Below are positions 17,334-26,070 of a stretch of 64,000 nucleotides of DNA, one piece after another. The position numbers and the translations under genes are program-made. Source of the DNA: Rhodobacterales bacterium HKCCE2091. GTDB taxonomy: Bacteria; Pseudomonadota; Alphaproteobacteria; Rhodobacterales; Rhodobacteraceae. The stretch is taken from NCBI GenBank assembly GCA_015689685.1, contig WVSL01000002.1, positions 359,922 to 423,921 of the forward strand. The letters run 5' to 3'. The first letter of the stretch is position 1; each line of letters starts with the position of its first letter. The notes below the pieces were generated by a model. That model searched no databases. It was not told the origin of the DNA and saw only the letters and a list, made by a program, of their open reading frames with translations.

Positions 17334-17413
17334 CCTTCCGACCGATCAGACGGGGCACCGGTCACGGCCCCGAGCGACCCGGAACCACGGAGACCCGCGC
17401 CCTCTGCCGCGCC

Positions 17414-18985
17414 TCAGCGCCCCCGGAACAGGCCGCCGAGCACACCGCGCACGACCGCCCGCCCGGCCTGGGTCCCGAACTGGCGTGCGAAGCTCTTGGC
17501 GAAGGCCTCGCCCACGGAATCGGACCGCGACGACCGCTTGCGGGTCGGGGTCGCGGTGGACCGTCCGACGCGCGTGCCGGAATAGCGCCGCCCGGCATTG
17601 TATTCCCGCAGGAGCGTGTCGCCGCCATCGTCCCGCGCCTCCGCCTCCTCGGCCTCCTTCGCCGCGGTCTCGGCGCGTTTCTGCAGCACCTCGTAGGCGC
17701 TTTCGCGGTCGACGGCGGTGTCGTACTTGCCGGCGAGCGGCGAGGCCGCGATCACCGCCGCGCGCTCGCCCTCCGACAGGGGCCCCAGTTGCGAAGAGGG
17801 CGGCCGGATCAGCGTCCGCTGGACGATCCCGGGCGCGCCCTTGGCCTCCAGGAACGAGGTCACCGCCTCGCCCACGCCGACCTCCCGGATCGCGGCCTCG
17901 GTGTCGAAGGCGGGGTTTTCCCGGTAGGTCTCGGCGGCCTGCTTCAGCTCCCGCCGATCCTTCGCGGTGAAGGCGCGAAGCGCGTGCTGGACCCGGTTGC
18001 CAAGCTGCCCCAGGACGTCCTCGGGCACGTCGGCGGGGTTCTGGGTGACGAAGTAGACACCGACGCCCTTCGACCGGATCAGGCGGGCGACCTGCTCCAC
18101 CTTGTCGACCAGCGCCTTCGGCGCGTCGTCGAACAGCAGGTGGGCCTCGTCGAAGAAGAACACGAGCATCGGCTTCTCCGGGTCGCCGACCTCGGGCAGT
18201 TCCTCGAACAGTTCCGACAGCAGCCACAACAGGAACGTCGCGTAGAGCCGCGGGCTCTGCATCAGCTCGTCCGCCGCGAGGATGTTGATCCGGCCGCGCC
18301 CGGCGTCGTCCGTCAGCATCAGGTCATCCAGCGCCAGCGCCGGTTCCCCGAACAGCCCCGCCCCGCCCTCGTTTTCCAGCACCAGGAGCCGCCGCTGGAT
18401 CGCGCCCACCGTCGCGGGCGCGATGTTGCCGTAGCGCAGGCCGACCTCGGACCGGTTCTCGCCGAGCCAGACCAGGAGCGATTGCAGGTCCTTGAGATCC
18501 AGAAGCGCCATGCCCTGTTCGTCCGCGATGCGGAAGGCGATGTTCAGGACGCCCTCCTGCGCCTCCGACAGGTCCATCAGCCGCGCCAGCAGGAGCGGCC
18601 CCATCTCCGAGATCGTGCAGCGGACCGGGTGGCCCTGGCGGCCGAAGATGTCCCAGAACGTGACCGGGAAATCGGTGTAGGCGTAGTCGGTGAAACCGAT
18701 CGTCTCGGCGCGGCTGGTGAAGGCGCCGTGGAGCTTGAACTCCGGCGACCCGGCCCGCGCGAGGCCAGACAAGTCGCCCTTCACGTCCGACAGCATCACC
18801 GGCACGCCCGCCGCGGAGAACTGTTCGGCGAGGATCTGGAGCGTCACGGTCTTGCCGGTGCCGGTGGCCCCCGCGACCAGCCCGTGCCGGTTGGCGTAGC
18901 CCATCGATAGGTATTGCGGCTCCACGTAGCCGTCGCCGCCTCCGCCCACGAACACCGCGTCGGACCTCAACCTGCCTTCAGACAT
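17414..18985 (-). CDS. HerA-like P-loop ATPase (DUF853, YjgR type)
   Basis: 523-residue ATPase of the helicase HerA-like C-terminal (DUF853) family, a cytoplasmic HerA/FtsK-fold protein of unknown physiological role. Walker A is GATGTGKT (residues 39-46); Walker B is [13 protein letters not shown] near residue 275. The sensor-like [22 protein letters not shown] and the family ending with [21 protein letters not shown] are clear. The last ~100 residues are charged and low complexity ([18 protein letters not shown]), probably a helical or coiled region. The ATG at 18983-18985 lies beside the non-coding interval that holds a divergent sRNA candidate. It is a single-gene unit. Confidence 0.9.
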   Translation of the reverse strand: MSEGRLRSDAVFVGGGGDGYVEPQYLSMGYANRHGLVAGATGTGKTVTLQILAEQFSAAGVPVMLSDVKGDLSGLARAGSPEFKLHGAFTSRAETIGFTDYAYTDFPVTFWDIFGRQGHPVRCTISEMGPLLLARLMDLSEAQEGVLNIAFRIADEQGMALLDLKDLQSLLVWLGENRSEVGLRYGNIAPATVGAIQRRLLVLENEGGAGLFGEPALALDDLMLTDDAGRGRINILAADELMQSPRLYATFLLWLLSELFEELPEVGDPEKPMLVFFFDEAHLLFDDAPKALVDKVEQVARLIRSKGVGVYFVTQNPADVPEDVLGQLGNRVQHALRAFTAKDRRELKQAAETYRENPAFDTEAAIREVGVGEAVTSFLEAKGAPGIVQRTLIRPPSSQLGPLSEGERAAVIAASPLAGKYDTAVDRESAYEVLQKRAETAAKEAEEAEARDDGGDTLLREYNAGRRYSGTRVGRSTATPTRKRSSRSDSVGEAFAKSFARQFGTQAGRAVVRGVLGGLFRGR

Positions 18986-19040
18986 GACTTCCCGCTCTCC
19001 TGCCCAATTGCCCCATTAATGTCACCGTATGAGCATACAT

Positions 19041-19147
19041 TGTTAACTATTCGATGCCAAAACGGGTCTCGTGCCGCTCTCTCCCTCCCTTGGGCGGCAC
19101 ATCTTCCTCCCTGTCAACTGGCCGCGCCGCTCTGGCGCGGCTTTTTT
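19041..19147 (+). ncRNA. Candidate small RNA with CCTCCC motifs
   Basis: No protein gene precedes this strong terminator, so it likely ends a short RNA. The first stem pairs GTGCCGC (19071-19077) with GCGGCAC (19094-19100) and presents a pyrimidine loop containing CTCCCTCCCT. A single-stranded stretch then carries CCTCCC (19106-19111). Next come the terminator stem GCCGCGCC (19121-19128) and GGCGCGGC (19134-19141), and a TTTTTT run. CCTCCC motifs in loops are anti-Shine-Dalgarno features of several alphaproteobacterial trans-acting sRNAs, such as the Rhodobacter CcsR group. The 5' end is a guess; no convincing promoter match was found. Confidence 0.55.
19121..19147 (+). terminator. Rho-independent terminator of the sRNA candidate
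   Basis: Perfect 8-base stem, five-base loop and six T residues (19142-19147). This is one of the two clearest intrinsic terminators in the window. Confidence 0.85.
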
Positions 19148-19305
19148 CTTCGGGCCCCTTCCGACGCACCCGCGGCCCCGGACTGGCGCCTCAGGAGCGC
19201 TGCCGTAGCGTCAGCCCGGGCATCGGAATCCCCAGCCGTTCCACCCCCGTTCCCGCCCCGTTCCGCGGCGGACGCGGGGTTGTGGAAAACGGCGGAACAA
19301 GCCTG

Positions 19306-19335
19306 TTGACGGACCGGCCCCGGCTGGCATAGCGT
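19306..19335 (+). promoter_or_regulatory. Sigma-70-like promoter ahead of the IalB leader
   Basis: TTGACG (19306-19311) and TAGCGT (19330-19335) are separated by 18 bases. Transcription would begin near 19342, producing a leader of almost 200 bases before the IalB-family start codon. Confidence 0.42.
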
Positions 19336-19381
19336 CCGGGCATCGTCGGCCAGTCCGACAGGGAGAGAAGCATAATCAAGT

Positions 19382-19410
19382 AGAAAAGGGCCTCACTCGG
19401 GCCCTTTTCT
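19382..19410 (+). terminator. Terminator-like hairpin in the leader of the IalB-family gene
   Basis: AGAAAAGGGCC (19382-19392) pairs perfectly with GGCCCTTTTCT (19400-19410) around a 7-base loop. The T-rich right arm could release polymerase about 70 bases after the promoter at 19306. A second CGGCG/CGCCG stem with a TTTTTT run ends near 19445. Together they suggest a short RNA or attenuated leader. The stretch GGGAGAGAAGC just upstream looks like a ribosome site but is followed by no usable frame. Confidence 0.55.
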
Positions 19411-19536
19411 CGTTTCCGGCGGCAGCCCGCGCGGCGCCGTTTTTTCCCTGCCATCCGAACCGCGGAAGTGCTAGCCAAGGCGCGACCGCATGGAGAGTGC
19501 GGGAAGAGAGACGAGCAAGAACAGGACAGGACGCAC

Positions 19537-20181
19537 ATGACTGCGACAAGATTGACCGCCGCGGCGCTCGCTGCCGCAATGATGCTCGGCACCGGGGCGA
19601 TCGCCCAGGAAAGCGGCGACCCGATCGGCGATGCCGGCGCGGACGTGGCCCAGGGGCTCAGCGTCGGCCAGCCCGAGGGCGGGTCCGGCGGCGGGATCTA
19701 CGTCGCCACCACCCACGGCGACTGGGAAATCCGCTGCATCGAGGTGCCCGAGGGCCAGGTCGAACCCTGCCAGATGTACCAGCTCCTGCAGGACGAGAAC
19801 GGCAACGACGTCGCCGAGGTCAACGTCTTCGACCTGCCCGACACCGATCCCGTCGTGGCCGGCGCGACCATCGTGACCCCGCTCGACACGCTCTTGACGC
19901 CGCAGCTTCGGCTCCAGATCGGCACCCGCGATCCGCTGCGCTACCCGTTCAGCTTTTGCCAGCAGGTCGGCTGCTTCGTCCGCGTCGGCCTGACCGAGCA
20001 GGACCTGGAGGCGTTCCGCGCCGGGGCCGAGGCCACGGTGACCATCGTGCCGCTGCAGGCGCCGGACCAGACCGTGGACCTGACCATGTCGCTGTCTGGG
20101 TTCACCGCCGCGTTCAACGATCTCGGCGAGCGGCTCGCCGCCGCACAGGAAGCCGCGGCCGAAGCCGGCGACGACCAGTAA
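19537..20181 (+). CDS. Invasion-associated locus B (IalB) family secreted protein
   Basis: 214-residue periplasmic or secreted protein of the IalB family, named from Bartonella invasion but widespread in free-living Rhodobacteraceae, where its role is unknown. Signal peptide MTATRLTAAALAAAMMLGTGAIAQ. The family domain has THGDWEIRCIE, CQMYQLLQDENGNDVAEVNVF, the paired cysteines FCQQVGCFVRVGL and a final SLSGFTAAFNDL stretch. ATG at 19537 is chosen because it begins the signal peptide and follows an AGGACAGGA stretch. Expression may be limited by the terminator-like structures in its leader. Confidence 0.88.
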   Translation: MTATRLTAAALAAAMMLGTGAIAQESGDPIGDAGADVAQGLSVGQPEGGSGGGIYVATTHGDWEIRCIEVPEGQVEPCQMYQLLQDENGNDVAEVNVFDLPDTDPVVAGATIVTPLDTLLTPQLRLQIGTRDPLRYPFSFCQQVGCFVRVGLTEQDLEAFRAGAEATVTIVPLQAPDQTVDLTMSLSGFTAAFNDLGERLAAAQEAAAEAGDDQ

Positions 20182-20274
20182 GGCACCGGCCGCCGGCGTT
20201 CCGCGGCAGCGCGCGCCGGCGACGGCTCCCCGGACGGGGGGCTTGAGCCGGTGCGCCCGCCCGGGCCCGCGCGC

Positions 20275-21483
20275 TCAGGCCGCCTTCAGCGCCAGGACCG
20301 CGTTGAGACCGCCGAAGGCGAAGGCGTTCGACAGCACCGCCGTCACCTTCGCCTCCCGCGCCTCGTTCGGCACCACGTCCAGCGCGCATTCCGGGTCCGG
20401 CTCCTCGTAGCCGACCGTGGGCGCGATGACCCCGTCCTTCAGCGCCATCACGCAGGCCAGCAGCTCCACCGCCCCGGTGCCGCCGATCAGGTGGCCGTGC
20501 ATGGATTTTGTCGACGAGATCATCAGCCGGTCGGCGTGGTGGCCGAAGGCATCGGCGACCGCCGCGCATTCCACCTTGTCGTTCGCCGCCGTCCCTGTAC
20601 CGTGGGCGTTGATGTAGCCGACCTCCTCGCGCGGGAGCCGCGCGTCGGCCAGCGCGCCCGCGATCGCCCGCGCCGCCCCCTGTTTCGACGGCATCACGAT
20701 GTCGGCGGCGTCGGAGGTCATGGCGAACCCGACCACCTCGGCCAGGATCTCCGCTCCCCGCGCCTTCGCGCGCTCCATCTCCTCGAACACGAAGACGCCC
20801 GCGCCTTCGCCCTGCACCATGCCGTTGCGGGTGGCGGAGAACGGGCGGCAGGCGTCCTTCGACATCACGCGCAGGCCCTCCCACGCCTTCATGCCGCCGA
20901 AGCACAGCATGGATTCCGCGCCGCCGGTCACCATCACGTCGGCCAGCCCCGCGCGGATGAACTGGAACGCCTGCCCCATCGCGTGGTTCGACGAGGCGCA
21001 GGCGGTCGCCACGGTGAAGCTCGGCCCCTTCAGGTTCCACTCCATCGACACATGGCTCGCCGCCGCGTTGTTCATCAGCTTCGGCACGACGAAGGGATGG
21101 ACGCGGTTCTTCCCCTCCTCGTAGACGGTCCGATAGTTCTCGTCCCAGGTGTTCACGCCGCCACCCGCGGTGCCGAGCACCACGCCGGTCCGGGCGCTGA
21201 GCTCGCCCGAGAATTCCAGCCCCGATTGCCCGATCGCCTCGCCGGCGGCGACCAGCGTGAACTGGGTGAACCGGTCGTAGAGCGCGATCTGCTGGCGGTT
21301 GAACAACGCCTCGGGGTCGTAGCCCTTGACCTGCCCGCCGATCCGGACCGCGAGGCGGTCGAGGTCGCGCATTTCCAGCTCGCCGATGCCGCAGCGGCCC
21401 TCGCGCATCGCGGCGAGGGTCGACGGCACGTCATGGCCGAGCGCGTTGATCGTGCCCTGGCCGGTGATGACGACGCGCCTCAT
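20275..21483 (-). CDS. Beta-ketoacyl-ACP synthase (FabF/NodE type)
   Basis: Condensing enzyme, 402 residues, that elongates acyl-ACP with malonyl units. The Cys-His-His triad is visible: ATACASSNHAMGQ (Cys about residue 168), NAHGTGTAANDKVE and STKSMHGHLIGGTGAVE. The end GLNAVLALKAA is typical. Its ATG overlaps the stop of the acyl carrier protein gene by four bases, so it probably works on that dedicated ACP rather than general AcpP. With lpxD and an L,D-transpeptidase next door, an envelope lipid (a special lipid A or lipoprotein acyl chain) is a plausible product; this is inference. Confidence 0.9.
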   Translation of the reverse strand: MRRVVITGQGTINALGHDVPSTLAAMREGRCGIGELEMRDLDRLAVRIGGQVKGYDPEALFNRQQIALYDRFTQFTLVAAGEAIGQSGLEFSGELSARTGVVLGTAGGGVNTWDENYRTVYEEGKNRVHPFVVPKLMNNAAASHVSMEWNLKGPSFTVATACASSNHAMGQAFQFIRAGLADVMVTGGAESMLCFGGMKAWEGLRVMSKDACRPFSATRNGMVQGEGAGVFVFEEMERAKARGAEILAEVVGFAMTSDAADIVMPSKQGAARAIAGALADARLPREEVGYINAHGTGTAANDKVECAAVADAFGHHADRLMISSTKSMHGHLIGGTGAVELLACVMALKDGVIAPTVGYEEPDPECALDVVPNEAREAKVTAVLSNAFAFGGLNAVLALKAA

Positions 21484-21743
21484 GCGGTCTGTTCGCGCAC
21501 GAGCCCTTCGACCGCCGCGACGATGGCGGCGACGCTGGAGATGTCGAAGTCCGACTCCTCCGGCGCGTTGGCGTTGAAGGGCACCTGGATGTCGAAGGCT
21601 TCCTCGATGGCGAAGATCGACTCGACCAGCCCAAGCGAGTCGATCCCGAGATCGGCGAGGCTCGCCTCCATCTTCACGTCGGAGGGTTCGATCAGCGCCT
21701 GCTCCGCGATGATCGCGATCACCCTGTCCCGCACTTCGGTCAT
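21480..21743 (-). CDS. Acyl carrier protein (specialised)
   Basis: 87-residue acidic carrier protein with the phosphopantetheine site LGIDSLGLVESIFAIEEAF (Ser in DSL, about residue 36). It is distinct from housekeeping AcpP in its C-terminal half (FNANAPEESDFDISSVAAIVAAVEGLV). Coupled by a 4-base overlap to the downstream ketoacyl synthase and 36 bases after the lpxD end. It recalls the AcpXL arrangement for very-long-chain lipid A acyls in other alphaproteobacteria, but no fabZ or lpxXL is next to it here. Confidence 0.92.
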   Translation of the reverse strand: MTEVRDRVIAIIAEQALIEPSDVKMEASLADLGIDSLGLVESIFAIEEAFDIQVPFNANAPEESDFDISSVAAIVAAVEGLVREQTA

Positions 21744-21779
21744 GGCTCCCCGTCCCCTTCCTCCGGTGCTGGCCGCGGC

Positions 21780-22874
21780 TTAATCCGTCTGGCCGTCCTT
21801 GGAAACGGCTTTCTTCAGCGCCTCCACGGTCGCGGCCAGTCGCGGCAGGCGGCGGAGCGCCTTGTACATCTCGACGTGGGTTTCCATCTTCACCGCCGGC
21901 ATCCCCATGAGCATCCGGCCCGGCGGCACGTTCGAGAAGATCTTGGTCGCCCCCGCGCCGATCACGTCGTCGCCGATCACGATGTTGTCCGACACGCCGC
22001 ACTGGCCGGCCAGCACGACCCGGTCGCCGACCCGCGCGCTGCCGGCCATGCCGACCTGTCCGCAGATCAGGCAATCCCGCCCGATGCGGACGTTGTGACC
22101 GATATGGACGAGGTTATCGAGCTTGGTGCCGTCCCCGATCTCGGTATCCGCGACGGTGCCGCGGTCGATTGCGCTGTTCGCGCCGATCTCCACGTCGTCA
22201 CCGATCCGGACCGACCCGAGCGAGTGGATGCGGGTCCAGCTCTGCGGCGCCTGCGCGCCGTCCTGCCGGCCGAGGCTTTCGCGGGCGGTTTCCACCTGGC
22301 TCTTTTCCGGGGTGACGAAGCTGAACCCGTCGCCGCCGATCACCGCGCCGGGTTGCAGGATCACCCGGTCGCCGATCCGGACGCGCGCGCCGATGCGGAC
22401 GCCCGCGTGGATCAGCGCGTCGTGGCCGATACGGGCGCCTTCGGCGATGGTCGCGTGGGGGCCGATCCGGGCATTGGTGCCGATCGCGACGCCCGCGCCG
22501 ATCACCACGAACGGGCCGATGGCCGCGCCGATGCCGATCTCGGCGGAGCGGTCGACGACGGCGGTCGGGTGGATCCCTGGCGCGATGGCCGGCCCTGGGT
22601 CGAGCATCCGGGTCAGCCCGGACATCGCGTAGCGCGGCCGGGGTGCGATGATGGCGGCCTCGAGCCCGAGCGCCTTCCAGTCCATGCCGTCGGCGATCAG
22701 GGCTGCGCGCGCCCCGCCCTTCGCGAGGCCGTCGGCGTATTCCGGCTTCATGGCAAGCGCGAGGTCGCCCGGCCCCGCCGCGGCGGGTTCCGCCGCGCCG
22801 GTCACCGTGATGGAGCCGTCGCCCAGGGCCTCGGCCCCGAGCGCCGCCGCGATGTCCGCAATGCTGTAAGCCAT
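21780..22874 (-). CDS. lpxD: UDP-3-O-acylglucosamine N-acyltransferase LpxD
   Basis: Adds the amide-linked hydroxyacyl chain in lipid A synthesis. 364 residues: an N-terminal uridine-binding domain ([17 protein letters not shown]) and a left-handed beta-helix of hexapeptide repeats from about 100 to 310 ([33 protein letters not shown]). The catalytic His is in [10 protein letters not shown]-terminal helical region follows ([20 protein letters not shown]). It is not in the usual bamA-lpxD-fabZ-lpxA cluster but with an ACP, a ketoacyl synthase and an L,D-transpeptidase, so it could be a second or dedicated LpxD copy. Confidence 0.9.
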   Translation of the reverse strand: MAYSIADIAAALGAEALGDGSITVTGAAEPAAAGPGDLALAMKPEYADGLAKGGARAALIADGMDWKALGLEAAIIAPRPRYAMSGLTRMLDPGPAIAPGIHPTAVVDRSAEIGIGAAIGPFVVIGAGVAIGTNARIGPHATIAEGARIGHDALIHAGVRIGARVRIGDRVILQPGAVIGGDGFSFVTPEKSQVETARESLGRQDGAQAPQSWTRIHSLGSVRIGDDVEIGANSAIDRGTVADTEIGDGTKLDNLVHIGHNVRIGRDCLICGQVGMAGSARVGDRVVLAGQCGVSDNIVIGDDVIGAGATKIFSNVPPGRMLMGMPAVKMETHVEMYKALRRLPRLAATVEALKKAVSKDGQTD

Positions 22875-22907
22875 GCCCTGCCCTCGCCGGTCAGCGTGGG
22901 CCGGGAC

Positions 22908-24518
22908 TTAGCTGTTGACGGCCCGGATCTCCACCCCTGCCGCTTCCATCGCGTCCCAGAGCTGCGCGTTCCGGCCGTAGATGTCGCGGCGGTAGTTGGC
23001 GCGGCCATCGGGCGACACCCAGGCGGTCCAGTAGACGATGTGCACCGGGATCGGCTGCGCGAGGTCGACCTGCGTTTCCTGGCCCGAGGCGAGCACGCTG
23101 TCGAAGTGCGACTGCGCGTTGGCGCCGTCCTGCCGTTCGAGCAGGTGGTAGGCCAGTTCCAGCGGGCGGTGGACGCGGACGCAGCCGTGGCTGAAGGCGC
23201 GCACCTCGCGGTCGAACAGGCTGCGCGACGGGGTGTCGTGCAGGTAGATGTTCCAGCGGTTGGGGAACATGAACTTCACCCGGCCGAGCGCGTTGCCCGG
23301 GCCCGGCGGCTGGCGCAGGTCGAACGGCACCGCCGAGGGCGAGCCGTATTGCGACAGGTCCACGGCCGCGCGGCTGACGGTCTGGCCGCCGCGGGTCAGC
23401 AGCAGGTGACCGGCGGCGTTCGGGTTCGCCATCATCGCCGGGAAGTACTCGTTCACCGCGATCGAGCGCGGGACGTACCAGCTCGGGTTGATGACCATGT
23501 GCTCCATCACGTCCGAGAACTCGGGCGTGCGCTGGTCCGTGGGGGTGGAGCCGACGACGACGCGGGTCTCGAAGGTGACCTGGTTGTTGTCGATGACGTA
23601 GGCCTCGAACTGGGGGATGTTCACGAGGATGTGGCGTTCGCCGCGGTCGCGGTTCAGCCAGCGCTGGCGTTCCATCCCGGTCAGGATCTGGGCCAGCCGG
23701 TCCTCGACCGGGGTGTTGATCTCGACCAGCGTGTCGTTCCCGGCGACGCCGTCGGCGACGAGGCCGTGGTCGGCCTGGAACTGCATCACGGCCTCGGTCA
23801 GCGAGGCATCGTAGGTCGCGGAGGCCGAGCGGTCGAGGTAGCCCATCCGCACCAGCCGGTCGCGGAGCGCGATGACGGCGGCGCCGCCCTGCCCCGGTTC
23901 CAGCCGGTTGGCCTGCACGGTCGGGCCCCACCCGCCCTCGCCGAGAACGCGTTCGAGCCGCAGCTTCTCGCGCATCAGGCGCAGGTACTCGGGGTGGCGC
24001 GGGGCAAGCGCGCGGATGAAGGCGTGGGGATCGCCGTCGACGAAGTCCTGCAGCTGCGCGAGCTGGTCGCGGCGCTCGACCGGCAGCACGACGCCGGGCA
24101 CGGATTGCTCTGGATCGGTCAGCCCGGTCTGCACGTCGCGGGCGTAGGACAGGAACATCTGCGTCGCGAGGACTTCGGCCTGGCCGCGTTCGTAGGGGCT
24201 GTCGGCGTTGGCGAAGGCCGCGCGCAGCACGGCGGGGTCGTAGCGCGACGTCGGCAACCCGTGATCGCCCGCGCGTTCCAGCGCGGCGAGCAGCGCGTTG
24301 CGCCGGTCGGCTGCCTCGGACACGGTCCAGATCGGGGCGAAATCGCGGTCGCGGTAGAACGCGGCCATCGCCTCGTTCTCGGCGGCACCTTCGGCGATCG
24401 CCTGGTTCATGGCGGAAAACTGCGCCTCGGCCCGGGCCGGGGCGCCGTCCATGGCCAGTGCACCGAGGCCGAGCCCGAAGGCGGCGGCCATGAAGGCGGT
24501 CGAAAAATGTCTCGTCAT
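22908..24518 (-). CDS. L,D-transpeptidase (YcbB/LdtD type)
   Basis: Periplasmic enzyme forming 3-3 crosslinks in peptidoglycan or attaching proteins to it. 536 residues with signal peptide (MTRHFSTAFMAAAFGLGLGALA). Then an N-terminal scaffold, a peptidoglycan-binding-like segment (VIALRDRLVRMGYLDRSAS, MQFQADHGLVADGVAG) and a YkuD catalytic domain with HGCVRVHRP (Cys about residue 440). The ATG at 24516-24518 is chosen because it starts the signal peptide; the open frame upstream is longer. It diverges from a DUF882 peptidase gene, mirroring the E. coli ycbB-ycbK neighbourhood. Confidence 0.9.
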   Translation of the reverse strand: MTRHFSTAFMAAAFGLGLGALAMDGAPARAEAQFSAMNQAIAEGAAENEAMAAFYRDRDFAPIWTVSEAADRRNALLAALERAGDHGLPTSRYDPAVLRAAFANADSPYERGQAEVLATQMFLSYARDVQTGLTDPEQSVPGVVLPVERRDQLAQLQDFVDGDPHAFIRALAPRHPEYLRLMREKLRLERVLGEGGWGPTVQANRLEPGQGGAAVIALRDRLVRMGYLDRSASATYDASLTEAVMQFQADHGLVADGVAGNDTLVEINTPVEDRLAQILTGMERQRWLNRDRGERHILVNIPQFEAYVIDNNQVTFETRVVVGSTPTDQRTPEFSDVMEHMVINPSWYVPRSIAVNEYFPAMMANPNAAGHLLLTRGGQTVSRAAVDLSQYGSPSAVPFDLRQPPGPGNALGRVKFMFPNRWNIYLHDTPSRSLFDREVRAFSHGCVRVHRPLELAYHLLERQDGANAQSHFDSVLASGQETQVDLAQPIPVHIVYWTAWVSPDGRANYRRDIYGRNAQLWDAMEAAGVEIRAVNS

Positions 24519-24895
24519 GTACGGCAGCCCAATTCCTGTTGTCGCGTCACCATCCCCGCCCGCCAAGATGCCTAATCGACCGGAAAAAAGTCCATTCACA
24601 AAGTCGAAAGCTCGTGTGGATAACATCCTTTTGTCCCGGTCTGTTCCCCTGCCGCAACGCTTCGATACGGCATCGGGTGGGTCGGAGATGCGGCCGCGAA
24701 GGTTCCATCACGCCTTCGCGCTTGGCGGATTATCGCCGATGAGAGGAGGCAGAAGGCTTCGTATGACCCGCAAATCTTTCAATATTCCTGATCGTATGCC
24801 ATGAACTTCCCGTCTGTGGGGAAAACCGCGCGAGAGCCCGTGAAGGTGCTGCGCAGCGTTCGGAACAGGCTGGGAACGATGGGGCAACATCGGAC
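24519..24895. other. Divergent regulatory interval between L,D-transpeptidase and DUF882 genes
   Basis: 377 bases, no convincing gene. It contains an 8-base inverted repeat CGCGAAGG/CCTTCGCG (24695-24702 and 24713-24720), a consensus DnaA box (TTATCCACA on the minus strand, 24615-24623) and an AT-richer stretch near 24770-24800. This is likely promoter DNA for both genes. Confidence 0.5.
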
Positions 24896-25456
24896 ATGAC
24901 GAACATGAGCACATCGCGTCGTGCGCTTCTGCGCGCATTCGCGGCAACGACGGTGGCCGCTGCGCCCGTCTGCGCCAACGCGTTCGGACTACTTCGCGGG
25001 GCGGGCGACGTCCGCACCATCCGGATGCACAACGGTCGGTCCGGCGAGACCATGACCATGACCTACTGGATCGACGGCGACTACATCCGCCCGGCGGTCC
25101 AGGAAATCTCCTGGTTCATGCGCGACTGGCGCACCGACCAGGTCCACGACATCGACCCCCGCACGATCGACATCATGACCGCCGCGCACCGCGTGCTCGA
25201 TGTCTCCGAACCCTACCTACTCCTGTCCGGCTACCGTTCGCCCGAGACCAACGCGCTCCTGCGGTCCCGGTCGTCCGGCGTGGCGCGCAACTCGCTGCAC
25301 ATGCAGGGCCAGGCCGCCGACCTCCGCCTCGACGGGCGCAGCGTGTCGCAGATGGCCCGTGCCGCGCAGTCGTTCCAGGCCGGTGGCGTTGGCCGCTACT
25401 CCGGTTCGAACTTCGTGCACATGGATTGCGGTCCGGTCCGCACCTGGGGCGCCTGA
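24896..25456 (+). CDS. DUF882/YcbK (MepK-like) peptidase M15-fold protein, Tat-exported
   Basis: 186-residue protein of the DUF882 family, related to E. coli MepK, an endopeptidase that cleaves 3-3 peptidoglycan crosslinks. It carries a twin-arginine-like leader ([20 protein letters not shown]). The zinc-peptidase landmarks are [32 protein letters not shown] (His and Asp ligands) and [12 protein letters not shown] (final His). ATG at 24896 or the next one at 24905 are both possible. Divergent pairing with an LdtD-like transpeptidase suggests that the enzymes making and cutting the same crosslinks are co-located. Confidence 0.88.
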   Translation: MTNMSTSRRALLRAFAATTVAAAPVCANAFGLLRGAGDVRTIRMHNGRSGETMTMTYWIDGDYIRPAVQEISWFMRDWRTDQVHDIDPRTIDIMTAAHRVLDVSEPYLLLSGYRSPETNALLRSRSSGVARNSLHMQGQAADLRLDGRSVSQMARAAQSFQAGGVGRYSGSNFVHMDCGPVRTWGA

Positions 25457-25620
25457 CGCCCCCGATCCCGACCGGATCGACTGTCGAACGGGCCGCCATC
25501 GCGCGGCCCGTCGTCGTTTCGGGGGCACGCGCCCGCCGCGCCGCATTCGCTTTTTCGTGAGGCATTGGCGTTTCGGCCCGACGCACCCCATATTCTGCAT
25601 CGACAGAAGTTGGAGGCGCC

Positions 25621-26070
25621 ATGACCACCTACGCGAAAACGGAAGAAGCGATCGCCCGCCTGACCCCGGAGCAGTACCGCGTCACCCAGGAAAGCGGCAC
25701 CGAACGGCCGGGCACCGGCGCGCTGCTCGGCAACAAGGAGCCGGGCATCTACGTCGACATCGTCTCGGGCGAGCCGCTGTTCGCCTCGTCGGACAAGTAC
25801 GAATCCGGTTGCGGTTGGCCGAGCTTCACCAAGCCGATCGAGCCCGCGAACATCGCCGAGCTGCGCGACACCACCCACGGCATGATCCGGACAGAGGTCC
25901 GGTCCGCCTACGGCGACAGCCATCTCGGCCACGTCTTCCCCGACGGCCCGCGCGACCGCGGGGGCCTGCGCTACTGCATCAATTCCGCCTCGCTCCGCTT
26001 CGTCCACCGCGACGACATGGAGGCCGAGGGCTACGGGGCCTACCTGCCCCAGGTGGAGGACGTAGCATGA
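25621..26070 (+). CDS. msrB: Peptide-methionine (R)-S-oxide reductase MsrB
   Basis: Reduces methionine-R-sulfoxide in damaged proteins; no export signal, so cytoplasmic. 149 residues with [22 protein letters not shown], and the catalytic Cys in [11 protein letters not shown]. The two CXXC pairs that bind structural zinc in many MsrB proteins are absent (the equivalent sites read [13 protein letters not shown] and [11 protein letters not shown]), so this is the zinc-free type. The ATG is immediately followed by AACC-type codons and the stop overlaps msrA in ATGA. Confidence 0.95.
   Translation: MTTYAKTEEAIARLTPEQYRVTQESGTERPGTGALLGNKEPGIYVDIVSGEPLFASSDKYESGCGWPSFTKPIEPANIAELRDTTHGMIRTEVRSAYGDSHLGHVFPDGPRDRGGLRYCINSASLRFVHRDDMEAEGYGAYLPQVEDVA

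Larger units (their letters stand above)
18986..19540. other. Long non-coding interval with two candidate RNAs
   Basis: About 550 bases without a convincing protein gene; the reading frames present have no ribosome sites and sit over strong RNA structures. From left to right it holds an AT-richer stretch around 19008-19060, the sRNA candidate ending at 19147, a GC-rich spacer to about 19300, a promoter at 19306-19335, and a terminator-like leader to about 19445. The IalB-family gene follows. Confidence 0.6.

Noticed and set aside
14682..17585. Long plus-strand frame opposite ccmH/ccmF
   Set aside because: Antisense shadow of high-GC membrane genes, with Arg/Pro/Gly-rich translation and no domain.
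21876..24575. 899-codon plus-strand frame opposite lpxD and the transpeptidase gene
   Set aside because: Antisense shadow; no recognisable domain, and it runs across two well-defined genes and their intergenic gap.
24615..24623. Single consensus DnaA box as a replication origin signal
   Set aside because: One box only, no other boxes, AT-rich unwinding region or origin genes. Kept as a weak note only.
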